Positions 1-11,010 of a DNA stretch of 64,000 nucleotides are shown here, one piece after another. The DNA lies in contig JAFREQ010000090.1 of the NCBI GenBank assembly GCA_025331565.1, positions 1,773,001-1,837,000 on the forward strand, written 5' to 3'. A program made the translations under genes and the position numbers. A model generated the notes under the pieces. It saw only the letters and a list, made by a program, of their open reading frames with translations, searched no databases and was not told the origin of the DNA. The DNA is from Holacanthus passer (taxonomy: Eukaryota > Chordata > Actinopteri > Pomacanthidae). Position 1 is the stretch's first letter, and every line of letters begins with the position of its first letter.

Positions 1-790
1 CTGCTGATGTTTTGTGGAAAGAGATTTCTGGTATAAAAACCTCAGTTAAGAAATCTGACTGTGAACTTGTTTGACCTATATTTCCTTTTTGTGCCTCTTT
101 AATTATTTCCACCCACTTTTTTTTGAGATTGTAAAAAACTGCCTCAGTGTTTGGCATCTGAGAAGAAACATCTCAACAGCTCAGGCAGATTTACGACCTG
201 ATGATAGCTTCCAAAGTAATATCCTAATGCTGTTCTCTGGTCCGAAGTGTGCACAGACTGGCACCGGCGTTATTAAAACAGGAGGCATAAATTCCGAGCT
301 GGAAAGTTATTAATTAAAACCACCCTTCTTATAATTTCATGGAAAGTGTCCAGGAGTTGAACGGAGAAGTGACGGCTCCATCGGACCATTTACGGCTCAG
401 TGTGTCACATAAAACGCTGCCGATGGTCGTTGACACAGAGACACGTTTCTGACATCATGAATAAAACATTAATGTGAAACAGAAAAGGCTGATGGGAAAA
501 ATGGTCTGGCGTGTTCACATCGCCGCCATAAAACGCCTGAAAATTAGTCTGACATTTGAACATACTTTCAAGTCATAATTCTGCATTATCTCTCAGCACA
601 GCCATTAGACCGACTGCACGTCCTCGCTGCAGCAGAACAACAGTGATTGCAGTTTAACCACATTTGCCAAGAATGTATTTAGTTTGGTGAGTGGCCATAA
701 ATGCCACATCACAAGAGGCTGAATGCAACAAGATCTGAGTCACTGTTAATAACAAGCACGTTTTACTTCTCTTTATACATTATAGATGAA

Positions 791-845
791 TTAAGATAAG
801 ATAAGATAAACCTTTACTCGTCCCTCAGTGGGGAAACTGCGTCGC
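791..845 (-). repeat. Interspersed teleost repeat tail (LINE/SINE 3' end)
   Basis: Read on the minus strand, a TTTCCCCACTGAGGGAC block leads into AAAGGTTTATC and a short (TTATC)n tail. This is the widespread 3' end of a teleost non-LTR retrotransposon or SINE family. The family name is not assigned because I cannot search a library. Only the terminal 50 or so bases are recognisable, which fits a heavily 5'-truncated insertion. Confidence 0.6.
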
Positions 846-3290
846 ACAGCAAGAAATGAATTGAACATTTTTTTGAACCAGTTCAGTCTTTACATAGTTT
901 CACATTCAGCTTCTGTCTGCGTCGTTCTGCAAGGTTGTTAAATTGTCTACAACAGGAACAAAACATGCACGTGTCCATACACAGTTTTGATTCTGCAGTT
1001 TGTTACTTTGTGTTTTTGTCAAAGTGATTAAAAGCAAATCTTTCACTAAAATACAGTTTAAATATTTGTTAATTGATGCATAAAGTAACTGGTTTTGTCC
1101 AGTTTGCAAACCTCCTTCAGCTTCTTCAGTGTTTCTACAGAGAGAAGCTGTCGACACATTTACACACCTGAAGTTTCTTAATGAAAACATCAAAGCTCTG
1201 TGACCGAACATGTGATTAAAGACTTTCAATTAAAACCCAATATCCGTCCAGCAACTTCTTTTTTTTGTCCAGATAAAATGTCCACACGCGTCGTCACCCT
1301 TTTCTTCACCGTTCTTCCAGTCGTGCAGGAAGAGTCAAACTCCGAGGGCAGCTTCTCACCTCCATCATAAAATAAAGCCAACAGCGTCACACAGCCCTGA
1401 AATGAAAGCTTCCAGCTTCAGAAGCGACCTGTGAAGACAGATGTCAAATATTACATCTGCTGAATGTGGGGAATTGGCTTTTTGATATCAGGCAGCGTTT
1501 CACATGCAGAGATTGAGCTTATTAAGAGTCATTAAAGTCCTATTTTCTTACTGTGGGTCTGAGGCCTGTGAGCTCACAGCTGAGCTCCGTCAGCTCTCAC
1601 CTGCTGTTTGTGCAGCTATAATGGATGAAGAAAGGATGGAGGTCGGTCGTAGCTGCAAATGACATCATTCTGGAAATTGAGCAGAATGAGCTTCGTCTCT
1701 CTGCTCCTCCACGCTGCAAGAAATCACCTGCTCACCAAGTCGTTTTATTTTCTAATTGACTCCTCAAAGTCTTATTTTTATGCAGTGAGATTATTTGATC
1801 CAACGCTAATCAACTTCTTATTTAAGTTTGTCCTTTAATGAAGCCTTGAATCGCCGTCTTCAGTCTTGATCCAGACGAGAGAGTCGTTTCATTGAGACGT
1901 CTGTTGGAAACTTGAAATATATTTACTGCAGCAGATGATTCTCTGGTCGCAGGAAAGAAAAAAAGGTTTTTGACATGAACTGTTTTGAGAGTTGATGACT
2001 CGAGGTTTTTATTGCAGTTCAAAGTGGATTGTTGTTTCCAGCTCAGGTTTGATTTTCTTAGTTTCAGTGTTTGTGTTGAACGACAGAGACCAAATCTGAG
2101 TCACTGGCTTCTCTTAAATTTAGTTTTGAGACTGTTTGCATTGATGTTGCATCTGTTGTGTGGATCTGTAATAAGCACCTTGACTTCAGCTTCAAGCTTC
2201 TTTCAGACAGATGATCCACATGAATAATAACCAGAATAAAAGAGAACCACACTCGTCATTTGATGCAGTTTGATCTGCTCACGCTCATAACAAGCCTCCT
2301 GATATTATAGATTTTTTATAGTTTATCGATACCGAAGCTCTATTCATTCATGGACAGTTCATAAGAGGAGCTCATAAAACTTCACATAAACACGTTGGGT
2401 CTCACCAGCACGAATTAACGTCCATGAATGCATCACGAGGGAGTCGCTGTGTGATGCACTCAAGTCCTGCGTGGCTCATTCACGTCACCGTGACAAATAG
2501 GTTATGAATTCTGTTAGATGTGTTTGTCGTAATCATCTTCGGTTCTTTACAGTCAGAGTTTAATTAGGCAGGTTGCTTACGGCTCTAATGAACCATCCCA
2601 CAGTAAAACAGACAGTAACAGACACGATAATGGGGTTAGTGATTTGGTCAGGTCACATTATTCAGAGAATGTTTCCTATAAACACATTAAAAAAAGAAAT
2701 AGTGGAGTAAAGTATAAATACAATCATATGTGTACGTTTCTGTTTAGTCCCCTGAAAAACCCCAAACCAACAATGTATTAGTCATTAATGTTTCCTGTCT
2801 GCGGCTCTTAAAGTCACAAACATGTAGATTCATTTTAAAAAGGCTCAGTAATTTCATATAACAGCAAAAAAGGAGGAAATAGTGTCTTTGTGTGGGACTA
2901 CTTTCAGCGGCGGATGAATCCACATTTATCTCAGTCAGTCCTGAACTGATCCTGTATTTGAAGACTAATAATCAAACAGACTGGATCCATCACTCTGTTC
3001 AAAAGGCTTCATCTGTTTCTTGCTTGAACTCGGTGAAAAACTCGTCTGAACAAATGTTTGGTCACAGCTGATTTGAAACAACGACTGGAATTGTGGACAG
3101 ATCGTCAGGACGTGTAACATTATGTTGGTAGAAGATGAAAATGACTGTGGTTCTGATCCGGTGCCATAAAATACAACAAAAACGTGTTGTCTCAGATATG
3201 AATCAGCAGCTTCACTCCTCTTTCATCCTTCATGTCTTTGCACTTTGTGTGAAACAAAAGAGCCGTCTTTGTTAGGACCCTTATGACAGA

Positions 3291-3314
3291 GCAATGCATG
3301 CTGGGAGTGAGTAG
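3291..3314 (-). promoter_or_regulatory. ZNF143/STAF-like site (TCCCAGCATGC core)
   Basis: The minus strand reads ACTCCCAGCATGCATTGC, which matches the core of the ZNF143 (STAF) binding element ACTACAATTCCCAGCATGC. Such sites usually mark promoters or CTCF-linked chromatin boundaries. It sits about 80 bases before a GC-rich patch. The match is by eye and one site can occur by chance. Confidence 0.35.
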
Positions 3315-3384
3315 AGGACGACGCTGACAGGGGTGACATTATTCCCAGCGTCACACAGGCTGACTGGTCGGTGGTTTGGTTGGA

Positions 3385-3545
3385 TGTGAGTGGGGGGGGC
3401 GGAGGACAGCGGCGGGCTTTGTGATCCTGCGTTGCCCCCCCGGCTGACTCGGCCGCTCGCCCTCAGACTGCGGCCAAATTACTCGCCGCAATTGGTGCGT
3501 AATGGCGTAAAGATTGAGGCCTGGATGGGGCATCAATCACAAGGA
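3385..3545. other. GC-rich patch, candidate conserved non-coding element
   Basis: This stretch is clearly richer in G+C and CpG than its flanks. It begins with a run of eight Gs, has a run of seven Cs, and then holds an ordered, non-repetitive block with a CAATTG E-box, two GCGTAA-like motifs and ATCAATCA. It has no coding frame or splice signals. Together with the ZNF143-like site just upstream it could be a regulatory element. Without an alignment this is only a candidate. Confidence 0.3.
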
Positions 3546-3644
3546 CATGGCTCAGCTGACCCTGAGAGAGGGGGGACGACCGAGGGGGTGAGACAGCGGG
3601 AAGTGAGGCTGTGAGGTGATGGACAGATACCATAGAACCAGCCA

Positions 3645-3676
3645 GAGTGTGTGTGTGTGTGTGAGTGTGTGTGTGT

Positions 3677-3709
<33 letters not shown>
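3645..3709. repeat. Compound (GT)n microsatellite with GA interruptions
   Basis: About 65 bases of GT repeats broken twice by GA, giving three arrays of increasing length. It explains the minus-strand frames here that translate as Thr-His repeats. Confidence 0.97.
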
Positions 3710-6474
3710 CAGGGACATGAAGAGGACAGAAAAACTGATGCATTGTTGATTCTGCGAATCTAATTGAAGATTCAGGCTAAATGTTGAAGCTTGAACTGAG
3801 GCCAGATCTCGTTGCTGCTGAACGACGTCTCTGTGTGAACACATGCAAATGAAAAGTTAATAGAGACGACATCATCTGAAGTGTCCTGTAAATTTGTTCA
3901 GTGGAGCCGTGGAAACCTCATGTTAATGATGTGAATCTGGAAAATATTCACTCCGAGATGTTGGTGGATAATTTTTATCTTTCTTTATTTCTGGAAGTGA
4001 TTTACAAACTGTCGACATCACAAAAATACTTTTACTCTTCACTCCAACCCGAAGGTCACGTGACCTTTCGGCCTAAACAGCAGGTGAAATTCAGTTTAAA
4101 CAAAAGTTCTCATTTTATCAAAATCAGTATTTTTCAGTCTAAATTTGGTTCATTGGTTGATGAAATCTTACAATGAGCCTTGAGTATTGTTGATACTGAC
4201 AGTTATTTTTTGTTTGATTGCGTTATAATTCCTGTTTTCTGTATATTTGTGTGCTGCTTATGTGTTTTTTTAAGAGTAAATAAGTTTACTTTCAAGGAAA
4301 CAGTCTGCTTCAACCAGAAGTACAGAGATTTTGTTGTGCGTCTCTGAGCTTGACCTCCTTGTATGTTTTTGGATTTTTCCTAAAAAAGTATTATTTGGTA
4401 TCTTCAGCCTCGCTGCCGTTTGGTTTTAGTGTTGGTTGGTTCACGACTTTGGTCTGAGGCTCTCAAACATTGTTGGAAAGATGAATTCTAATCACGCGAC
4501 CTCGGCTGCAGACTCTGCATCTTGTTGCTGGATATGTGACGTTGATTTGATCTCATAGAGTGAAAGTATAGTTTTATGTCATTTCACACAGACTGTTTTG
4601 ATTAGAAGAGAAATGAGGCGTGAGTGTGAGTGAGGGCTGCTGGGTAGTTTGTGCTGTCGAGATCATGTTGGTGATGTGGATCATTTTCTGACTGTTCATG
4701 GTGTGAAACAAACACATTCAGAGCATTATACAACAGAGACCTTGTGAATTCTTTGTTTCTCTACATTTGCAGTCGTCATGAAACAAATCTCTGAAGCTCA
4801 GTCTGGTCGTCGTCCATCAGACGACACGTCAGTCAGACCAGCTGCATTTTGTGGGTTAAGATTGTGACGGAGGTTAAACTGAAGTCAGGTCTTGTGATCG
4901 TTGGTCGCTGGTGTTAAATGTAAAAGCTGCAAGCGTCACGTTGTTTCTTGCTCCGATCGTTCCTCATTAACTTTGCATCAGACATGTTTCACCGGAGATC
5001 GAGTGTTTGCAGAGCTCATGTGAACATGTGGACTCGTGTCAGAACTGTTCCAGGCTCTTTGTCTCCGTTTTCTACCAGAGGCTAATGACAGTGAAACACA
5101 TGTTCAGTTTCCAAACATTCCCATGTAAGTTCAATCCAACAGAGGCAGAACGTCACTCAGCTTCTTTCTTCTGTCCCTCTTGTGTTTGCCATCGTTTCAT
5201 GTTCGAGCGTCTTACATTGACTTTACACTAAAAACACAAACCCACCTTTCATCCTCGGAGCTGGTTTTAAAAACATCTTAGATCAGGATAAAAGGGAAAG
5301 TGCACCGTTTCCTGCTGCCTCTGACGTTCAGGTATCGAGCAAAGCGAGATGCCAGCAGCCACTTAATGCTAAACACTGCAGTCTTTTATCTTCAGAGAGA
5401 AAACACGGCGAGCTGAGAGCACAACACGCAGCACTTATCTCCTCCTGGTCACTAATGGCGGCGACAGCAGCAGCGTCGGCCGCTCGCTCACAAACCTTTC
5501 AAGTTCCAAAGTAGACTTTTAGAGAAAGGAGTCGAAAGCAAACGTCAGATAGAAAAAAAGGCTTCAACAATAAAGATTCATGCCTTTGTTAAATTACAAT
5601 CTATTACATTTAATTTGGTCGGGTTTCAAAACGTATGAAATCGTTTCCATACTGGATAAAAAAACATGAGCAGTTCTCAGCTTCGTGACATTAGTTCTGA
5701 GGTATTTTAAGGTAACAGAGGACACATGCAAACGATTACTGACATGAAAGAATGTTTATCCAGCTTTTTATTTACCACCACGTCACCGACTGTGAAGGAT
5801 TCTGACTCGATCCTCGGCTGCTCGTCCCTGGGAAGAACCCACGTCGGGCTTTTCTTCTGGTTAAAGTCTCACATTTAGATAAAAGGGTCTAATTCTTAAA
5901 GATGTTGATCACATCAGCTTTCAAAGCCCCGCTGCTTCACGACGGGATGAAATCTGTGGTCTGTTTTAAAACATGCAGCCGCTTTTGTTCATGAAGCAAC
6001 AGACATAAAAAGACCGGATTGATTTTTATATGTGTATCTATAAACTGCGTCTGTATGTGGCACCGCCTTTGTAAAGTCCCACTGCAATGACCACAACACA
6101 TGAAAGGATAAATATGTGCGTGAGCCTCGGGAGGCACATGTGGAAGCAGTGCAGCCATTATTAACGTTGGTAGTTCCACCATCTGTGTTTGACTGGACGA
6201 AGTCCGCCATAAAAAAAACCAACAAAAACAGATCTATTATGGAAGAAAAACCAACATACTGACAAGTTCCGTTCTTGTATCAAGGTTCGTTCTGAGGATG
6301 ATGCTACGAGAAAGTGGTCATTCAATTACGTTTATCAGTTTGGCTCGAGAGTGGCGTCTAATGGAAATGGTTCATCCTCTGGTGAGCTTGAACGTGTCTG
6401 AATGAAAATGTAAATGAAGAATTCTGAACTCATGTTGAGCTCAGTGTTTTTTCTTTCTCTCTCTGTCCGTCCAG

Positions 6475-6592
6475 TTTGCTGAGCCAGTCTCCATCAGCAG
6501 TTCTGGACCTGAGAGTACAGCGTCGGCCGAGTTTGTCATCTGACCCTCCGACATCCCGAGAACACGATCGATGCCGTCCCACAACACCAGAG
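6475..6592 (+). other. Candidate exon of an unidentified plus-strand gene
   Basis: A long polypyrimidine run (TTTTTTCTTTCTCTCTCTG) ends in CCAG at 6474. A strong donor AG/GTAAGA follows at 6592/6593, framing a 118-base segment. One frame is open right through it, reading ...QSPSAVLDLRVQRRPSLSS... and ending PTTPE at the donor. A second frame has a stop and the third stops at once. I do not recognise the peptide. It lies about 1.2 kb beyond the predicted atrnl1 poly(A) site and on the opposite strand, so it could be an exon of a convergent neighbour, a UTR exon of an antisense non-coding RNA, or chance. No partner exon was identified. The splice signals are seen directly; exon status is inference. 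Confidence 0.35.
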
Positions 6593-7814
6593 GTAAGAAC
6601 ACACACAGTGCATCAGCTCCAATTACCATACGAAGAGGCATCAAAATGTTTTAATTATAAATGTACAGATTTATGCTCATATGGACAAAAACAGTGTGGT
6701 GAGCTGCCCTTTGTTAATAGAAGTCTGAACAACAAACTGGTGCAAAATTACATGGAAACAAAAAGCCTGAATGGAAACAACCAGGCTCAGTGTAAAACAT
6801 AGATCTACTGTGAATGTGCAGTTGATAAAAAGTGACTTTACAATATTGAATTAACACAGTTGGTAAAAGGGGAAACCTTTCTGACATCACATGAAACTTG
6901 TTATGATGCATAAAATATAATAATTATAAATGAAGAGACATTGAAGGTACAAGCAAAAAAAAGGAAAACTGCACAGACTTTCTGTGTAAAATCAATTATT
7001 TAGGTTTTTCAGTTTAAAAAAATCCTTAGTGCATTTTGTAAAACTTGCTAAATTATTGTTTAACTGTAATTTGCATAATTAATAAATATTACATAAGGAG
7101 CTTGTGGATCACAAATAAACATGGATGGTGTTGAGAAAAGATGTGTGTGTATCTTCACAGTCGTAAATGAACGTATGAATACCATCAGTAGTACTGTGTG
7201 TTCGATGATACGGACCTGGAGGTCACATCAGCCCAGAATCAACATTACATTTGGATGATCAGTTGCATAATATTATCCCACCGAGGGTCCTAATGTACTG
7301 GTAAAGCGTTTCACTTCTAGTGCATATACAGACGTGTTGGAGGCCCAGAGCGGCAGACCACGGACCCTTCCTGACGACCTGAGCAGATTTCAAAATGTAG
7401 AACTTCAAATGTTGGTGCAGGGAAAAACAAGAATTTCTTAAAGAAAACTTTTGAACAGTTGCGTCCAGATGTTTGCAGCTGTGACGTAGTTCTTCAACAC
7501 ACACAACATTCGCAGTAAATTCCCAGGAGCGAATCCACAACACCACCCGCCGCCTTGTTCTTCACTGATCTCGTTAGGTCCGTGTTGTTCTTTTCCTCAA
7601 CTTCATCTCAGCTCACTTTCTTTCACAGGCGCTCAGAGCGATTCAGTTTGGTTTATTGGTGTAAAACGAGTGTTGTTCTCTGTCAATATGGCAGACGGCA
7701 TGACAGACAGACAACAAAGCCCCGGAGACGCAGAGCCACATGGCGTGGAAGTGGAAAAGTCTGCCAGCTCTCGTAGTAAATTTCTGACCAAAGCTGTTGT
7801 AGAAACACATTCTG
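6593..7814. other. Non-coding gap between exon candidate and atrnl1 3' end
   Basis: AT-rich sequence with no recognisable gene or repeat family. A second, distal AATAAA on the minus strand at 7652-7657 could give a longer atrnl1 3' UTR. Otherwise I see nothing here. Confidence 0.5.
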
Positions 7815-8121
7815 GTCAATCTGCAGGTTTTCAGTTTTTATTTTCCCGGCTCCTCAGGACCAACATATACACAGAAGGGACAAAAAAGCATGTTGATGGA
7901 GTTTTCCATCTGATTCAGGCAAGAAAGGAACCACAAGTAAATTTTTTCCCAGTTTCGGTGCCTGTTGACACAGTGGACACGTTTCCTCTCCGTCCGAGCT
8001 GCTGTCAAAGACCGTCCTAAAGCTCTGCAGGCTTTGCCTTTGTTTACCTTTGTTTACAGTTTGTCCCTCTCTCTAAAGTCCATGAGAAGATCTCCAGTGA
8101 AATTCCCCCGGGGGCCACAGT
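7815..8121 (-). other. atrnl1: Predicted 3' UTR of atrnl1
   Basis: This is the sequence between the atrnl1 stop codon and the first consensus poly(A) signal downstream of it. The end near 7815 is placed about 20 bases past AATAAA and beside a T/G-rich stretch. The UTR would be about 300 bases, which is short for a neuronal gene, so a longer form using the distal signal at 7652-7657 is possible. The start is firm because it follows the stop; the end is a prediction. Confidence 0.5.
7837..7842 (-). terminator. Poly(A) signal AATAAA for atrnl1
   Basis: This is the first canonical AATAAA hexamer on the minus strand after the atrnl1 stop, 280 bases downstream. A GTGTTT element follows within 30 bases, as expected for cleavage. 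A second hexamer lies at 7652-7657. Confidence 0.5.
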
Positions 8122-8243
8122 TCACACACAGGTCCCCTGGTGGTGCACGGTGTGTTTGCGGTGCTTCAGACCCAGACCTCTTTCTTTGAAGTCCATCGCT
8201 CGCTGCTGTGATGTGTCGACCAGAGCACTGGCTATGGCGATGC
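8122..8243 (-). CDS. atrnl1: Attractin-like protein 1, terminal coding exon
   Basis: This exon encodes the last 39 residues of an attractin-like, single-pass membrane protein's cytoplasmic tail. It follows a strong acceptor (pyrimidine tract, then GTTTCCAG) at 8244 and enters in phase 1, completing the glycine codon begun in the exon at 20211-20325. It reads IAIASALVDTSQQ near its start, has a basic middle (KHRKH) and ends QGTCV-stop. Attractin family members share (L/I)A(V/I)ASAL(V/I)D-SQQ here. The QGTCV end fits ATRNL1 better than ATRN, which ends GTCI. The last three residues, TCV, fit a class I PDZ-ligand pattern. Family membership is clear; the choice of atrnl1 over atrn rests on remembered family sequences. 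Confidence 0.88.
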
Positions 8244-8460
8244 CTGGAAACCCAGAGACAAGAGAGACGAGTTAACAGAGAAAAATATAAAACATACATC
8301 ATTCAAAGTGCTGCAAAGGCTTTTAGTTTTATTATCAGTGGCTGAACCAGTTATTCTTAATATGTAATACTTGATTTGAAAAAGAGAATAATTTAAGAGT
8401 TGGATATATAAGATACTTTACCCACAAGATAAACAATAATTCTTGCATTTGCAAGTCTGA

Positions 8461-8520
8461 AATGTTCCTCAAGGATCGATGGTGGGTCCTCGTCTGTTTT
8501 AACATTATTTGATATCATGT
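8461..8520 (+). mobile_element. Possible LINE reverse-transcriptase scrap
   Basis: One plus-strand frame reads NVPQGSMVGPRLF and then stops. Reverse transcriptases of L2/CR1-type LINEs carry the very conserved motif VPQGS-LGP-LF at this point. The recognisable part is only about 45 bases and both flanks are degraded, so this is either an old relic or a chance match. Confidence 0.4.
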
Positions 8521-9386
8521 CTCATTTTTAGTGTCAGTTTAAGGAATCAAATTTCTCCCCATCTTTGTCTGGCTGATGTAAAGAAACAAAAACTTGGAAA
8601 GTGATTCTGAAACGATTATTCAATCGTGTTTTTTATTGACTGAGAATTCTCAAAGAAAATGGATTTAAAGTCCATTAGTCTTCCCATTTATTCCTTTGTG
8701 TGTATGAAGCATTTTGTAAAATGTGTTTTGAAAAATGCAACGTAGCAAAAATTATTGAGCTATTTATGGCTGCAGAAAAGAATAGATGGAAATAAAAAAG
8801 AGGGCGAAGTGAGAACGCAGAGTAAAGAAAACAGTGACAGGTGGAGACGCAGCGTCCGACCAGCAGACGCCTCAACACAACGTCCAGACAACGTTTTATT
8901 AACGTCTCTCCAGCCAAACTGTTGTCTGCGTTCAGACAAGCTGAGGTCACTGGAGCGTATCTGCCTCCATCCTGCCTCGACGTCTCCGTCCAGCAGAACG
9001 TCACAGCTCCCTCAGAACAGCTTCTGTATCTGACGTTCGAGCTCACAGGAAGTGGCCGGATGCACGAAGGCATCAGATGCCTCGCAGCATCGTTACCTTG
9101 GCAGGAGCGGCCGTTGTTAATGTGGATATAGAATAACGGCGGCTTCTTCTGAGCGCAGTCAGTCCCGCGTTTTCCCTCCCGACAAACCGTGGGCTCGACA
9201 GAGCACGGTCATTACGACGAGAGCTCAATCTGCCGGCGCAGGAGCCAAATAAACAAAACAGGCAAACGGTGGAGGGGATGTGCTGCGCTCTCGATATGAT
9301 TTGGATGCAGGATGTTTTCAGCATTTCACACTCAAGTGATTCTTGGGATTTTTTTTTTAGTGGGTGGAAAGCCGATTACACGGCCG

Positions 9387-9389
<3 letters not shown>

Positions 9390-9428
<39 letters not shown>
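9390..9428. repeat. (GT)n microsatellite
   Basis: About 19 uninterrupted GT units. It accounts for Thr-His and Val-Cys runs in overlapping frames, including a 191-residue minus-strand frame that is not a gene. Confidence 0.97.
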
Positions 9429-9429
<1 letters not shown>

Positions 9430-10850
9430 CTCTGCAGGTTTATGTGGGTAAATACTGTAGGTGTGTACATGCACCTGCGCACACACATATTCTGACACAG
9501 ACCGACATGGCAGCCAACAGTTCTGTCTATCTTCATGAGAAACGATGGCGAGAAGGTGAAGAACTGACAAACACCTGGTCTCTGGAAAATGGTTCATTAT
9601 GTCTGTTTGCTTCACTTTGACTGTGGATCTTTTTGTTCCTGTCATAATTTGTGATTTTAGTCCAAATGTCATTAGTGTTCGTTTGCAGAGTTTGTGCCAC
9701 TTCGGTCCATCGAGTGTTATTTTGTGTTGGAGATCGTTTGGGATTTGAATGACCTGGGAGCAGTTTACATCCTGAAATGAAACTAAATATGGTTCTTTAT
9801 AGGCTGATTCCAGTTCTTCTTTAGACTCAGTATATTCACACTTGACTACTTTGAGGCCAACTAAAATAAAGTCCAGATCCCCGAAGCCCCTACAGATTTT
9901 TAATGAGGTGCCCAGAAGATAATAACTTTCTTTCTCTATAGGATTCAACATTTAGCCACCAGGAGTTTTTTCTGTGTGTAAAAGGCTTTGAAACAAAATG
10001 TAAGTTGAACTCGGACTTGGACTCCTGGTCTCAGTGTTTCTAAAATCCTGGTTATGACTTTGTTTCTGTCAACTTCCTAGTTGAGTTTTGGACTGTTGGT
10101 TAAACGAAACACGACAGTGAAGTCATAAATTTCAGCTCTGGGAAACAGTAATGCACATTTTTTACAACTGTCTGAGGTTTTATATAGAAAACAATCAATC
10201 TCCGCTCATTGCAGTTGGAAAATGGAAAGAACTGATAGTAATCACAACAAAGACACGGGAAAACATTTCATTCAGCTTTAAGATCCTTCGATGACTCAGC
10301 TGGTAGATCTGTTTGTGTTTTACTGTGTTTTAAGACATTTAATAATTATTTTGTTATATACATTTTTTGTCTTTGAATGTACAGAACATAATTCATTCTT
10401 TGGTTTAGGTATTAGTGATATTTAAGTACGTCATGCAAACCTTAAAAACTTCAAATTAAATCCCCTCAGTGAGAAAAGACAGATGAGAAAAGGAAAAGTT
10501 TAGGAAATGACTGATGGATGAAAAGAAGGACAAAGAAAAAGGACATTCAGACATTTTCTAACTTAATCTGCTGCGACCAGACGGACAGCTGTCTGTAAAC
10601 TGATGCCTTTTATAGAGACGACTCGAGGCCAAGACAAATGCAGCATCTCGAAAACGCCTCCACAGGACCTCAAATTAATAATCCATCTGTCTGAACACGG
10701 TGTCTGTGAGATACACAGCACCACCTCTCACACCACGAGCAGCTCCACTGAAACAGCGAGCGCAAAGAAAAGTTAAAGTTCGGAAAGATACTAATTCATT
10801 TCCAATGTGACATCTGAAATCAAAGTTTCACCTTTGGAAAATTGCCGTCA

Positions 10851-11010
10851 TAATTGTGTTGATTTTTCCGGGTGAAGACACACGTCTCCATTTGCAAAAT
10901 TAAATTGGTCAAAAGTAATCAAATTATGCTGCAGGTGAGTGCGAGTGCTCGTCTGCTGCCGTGGCGACCGGGCGCGTTAATGTGATTGTTTTGTCAGGTG
11001 AGTTGACGCA
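10851..11010. promoter_or_regulatory. Candidate conserved non-coding element
   Basis: A low-repeat block of AT-rich, homeodomain-like words (TTAAATTGG, TAATCAAATTATG, GTTAATGTGATTG, CATTAACC) is interrupted by a CpG-rich core (GGCGACCGGGCGCG). This composition is typical of developmental enhancers in large vertebrate introns. It has no coding potential. No alignment was possible, so conservation is unproven. Confidence 0.25.

Larger units (their letters stand above)
1..6474. other. Probable intergenic region downstream of atrnl1
   Basis: No convincing exon is visible on either strand. The reading frames present are short, start and stop at random and match no family I recognise. The stretch holds an interspersed repeat tail near 0.8 kb, a ZNF143-like site at 3.3 kb, a GC-rich patch at 3.38-3.62 kb and a GT array at 3.65 kb. 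By mammalian synteny the convergent neighbour of ATRNL1 is GFRA1. I looked for the end of a GFRA-type protein on the plus strand and did not recognise one, so it probably lies further left. The intergenic call is inference. Confidence 0.55.

Noticed and set aside
9376..9951. 191-residue minus-strand open frame
   Set aside because: It ends in a Thr-His run made by the GT array and has no domain, splice context or recognisable product.
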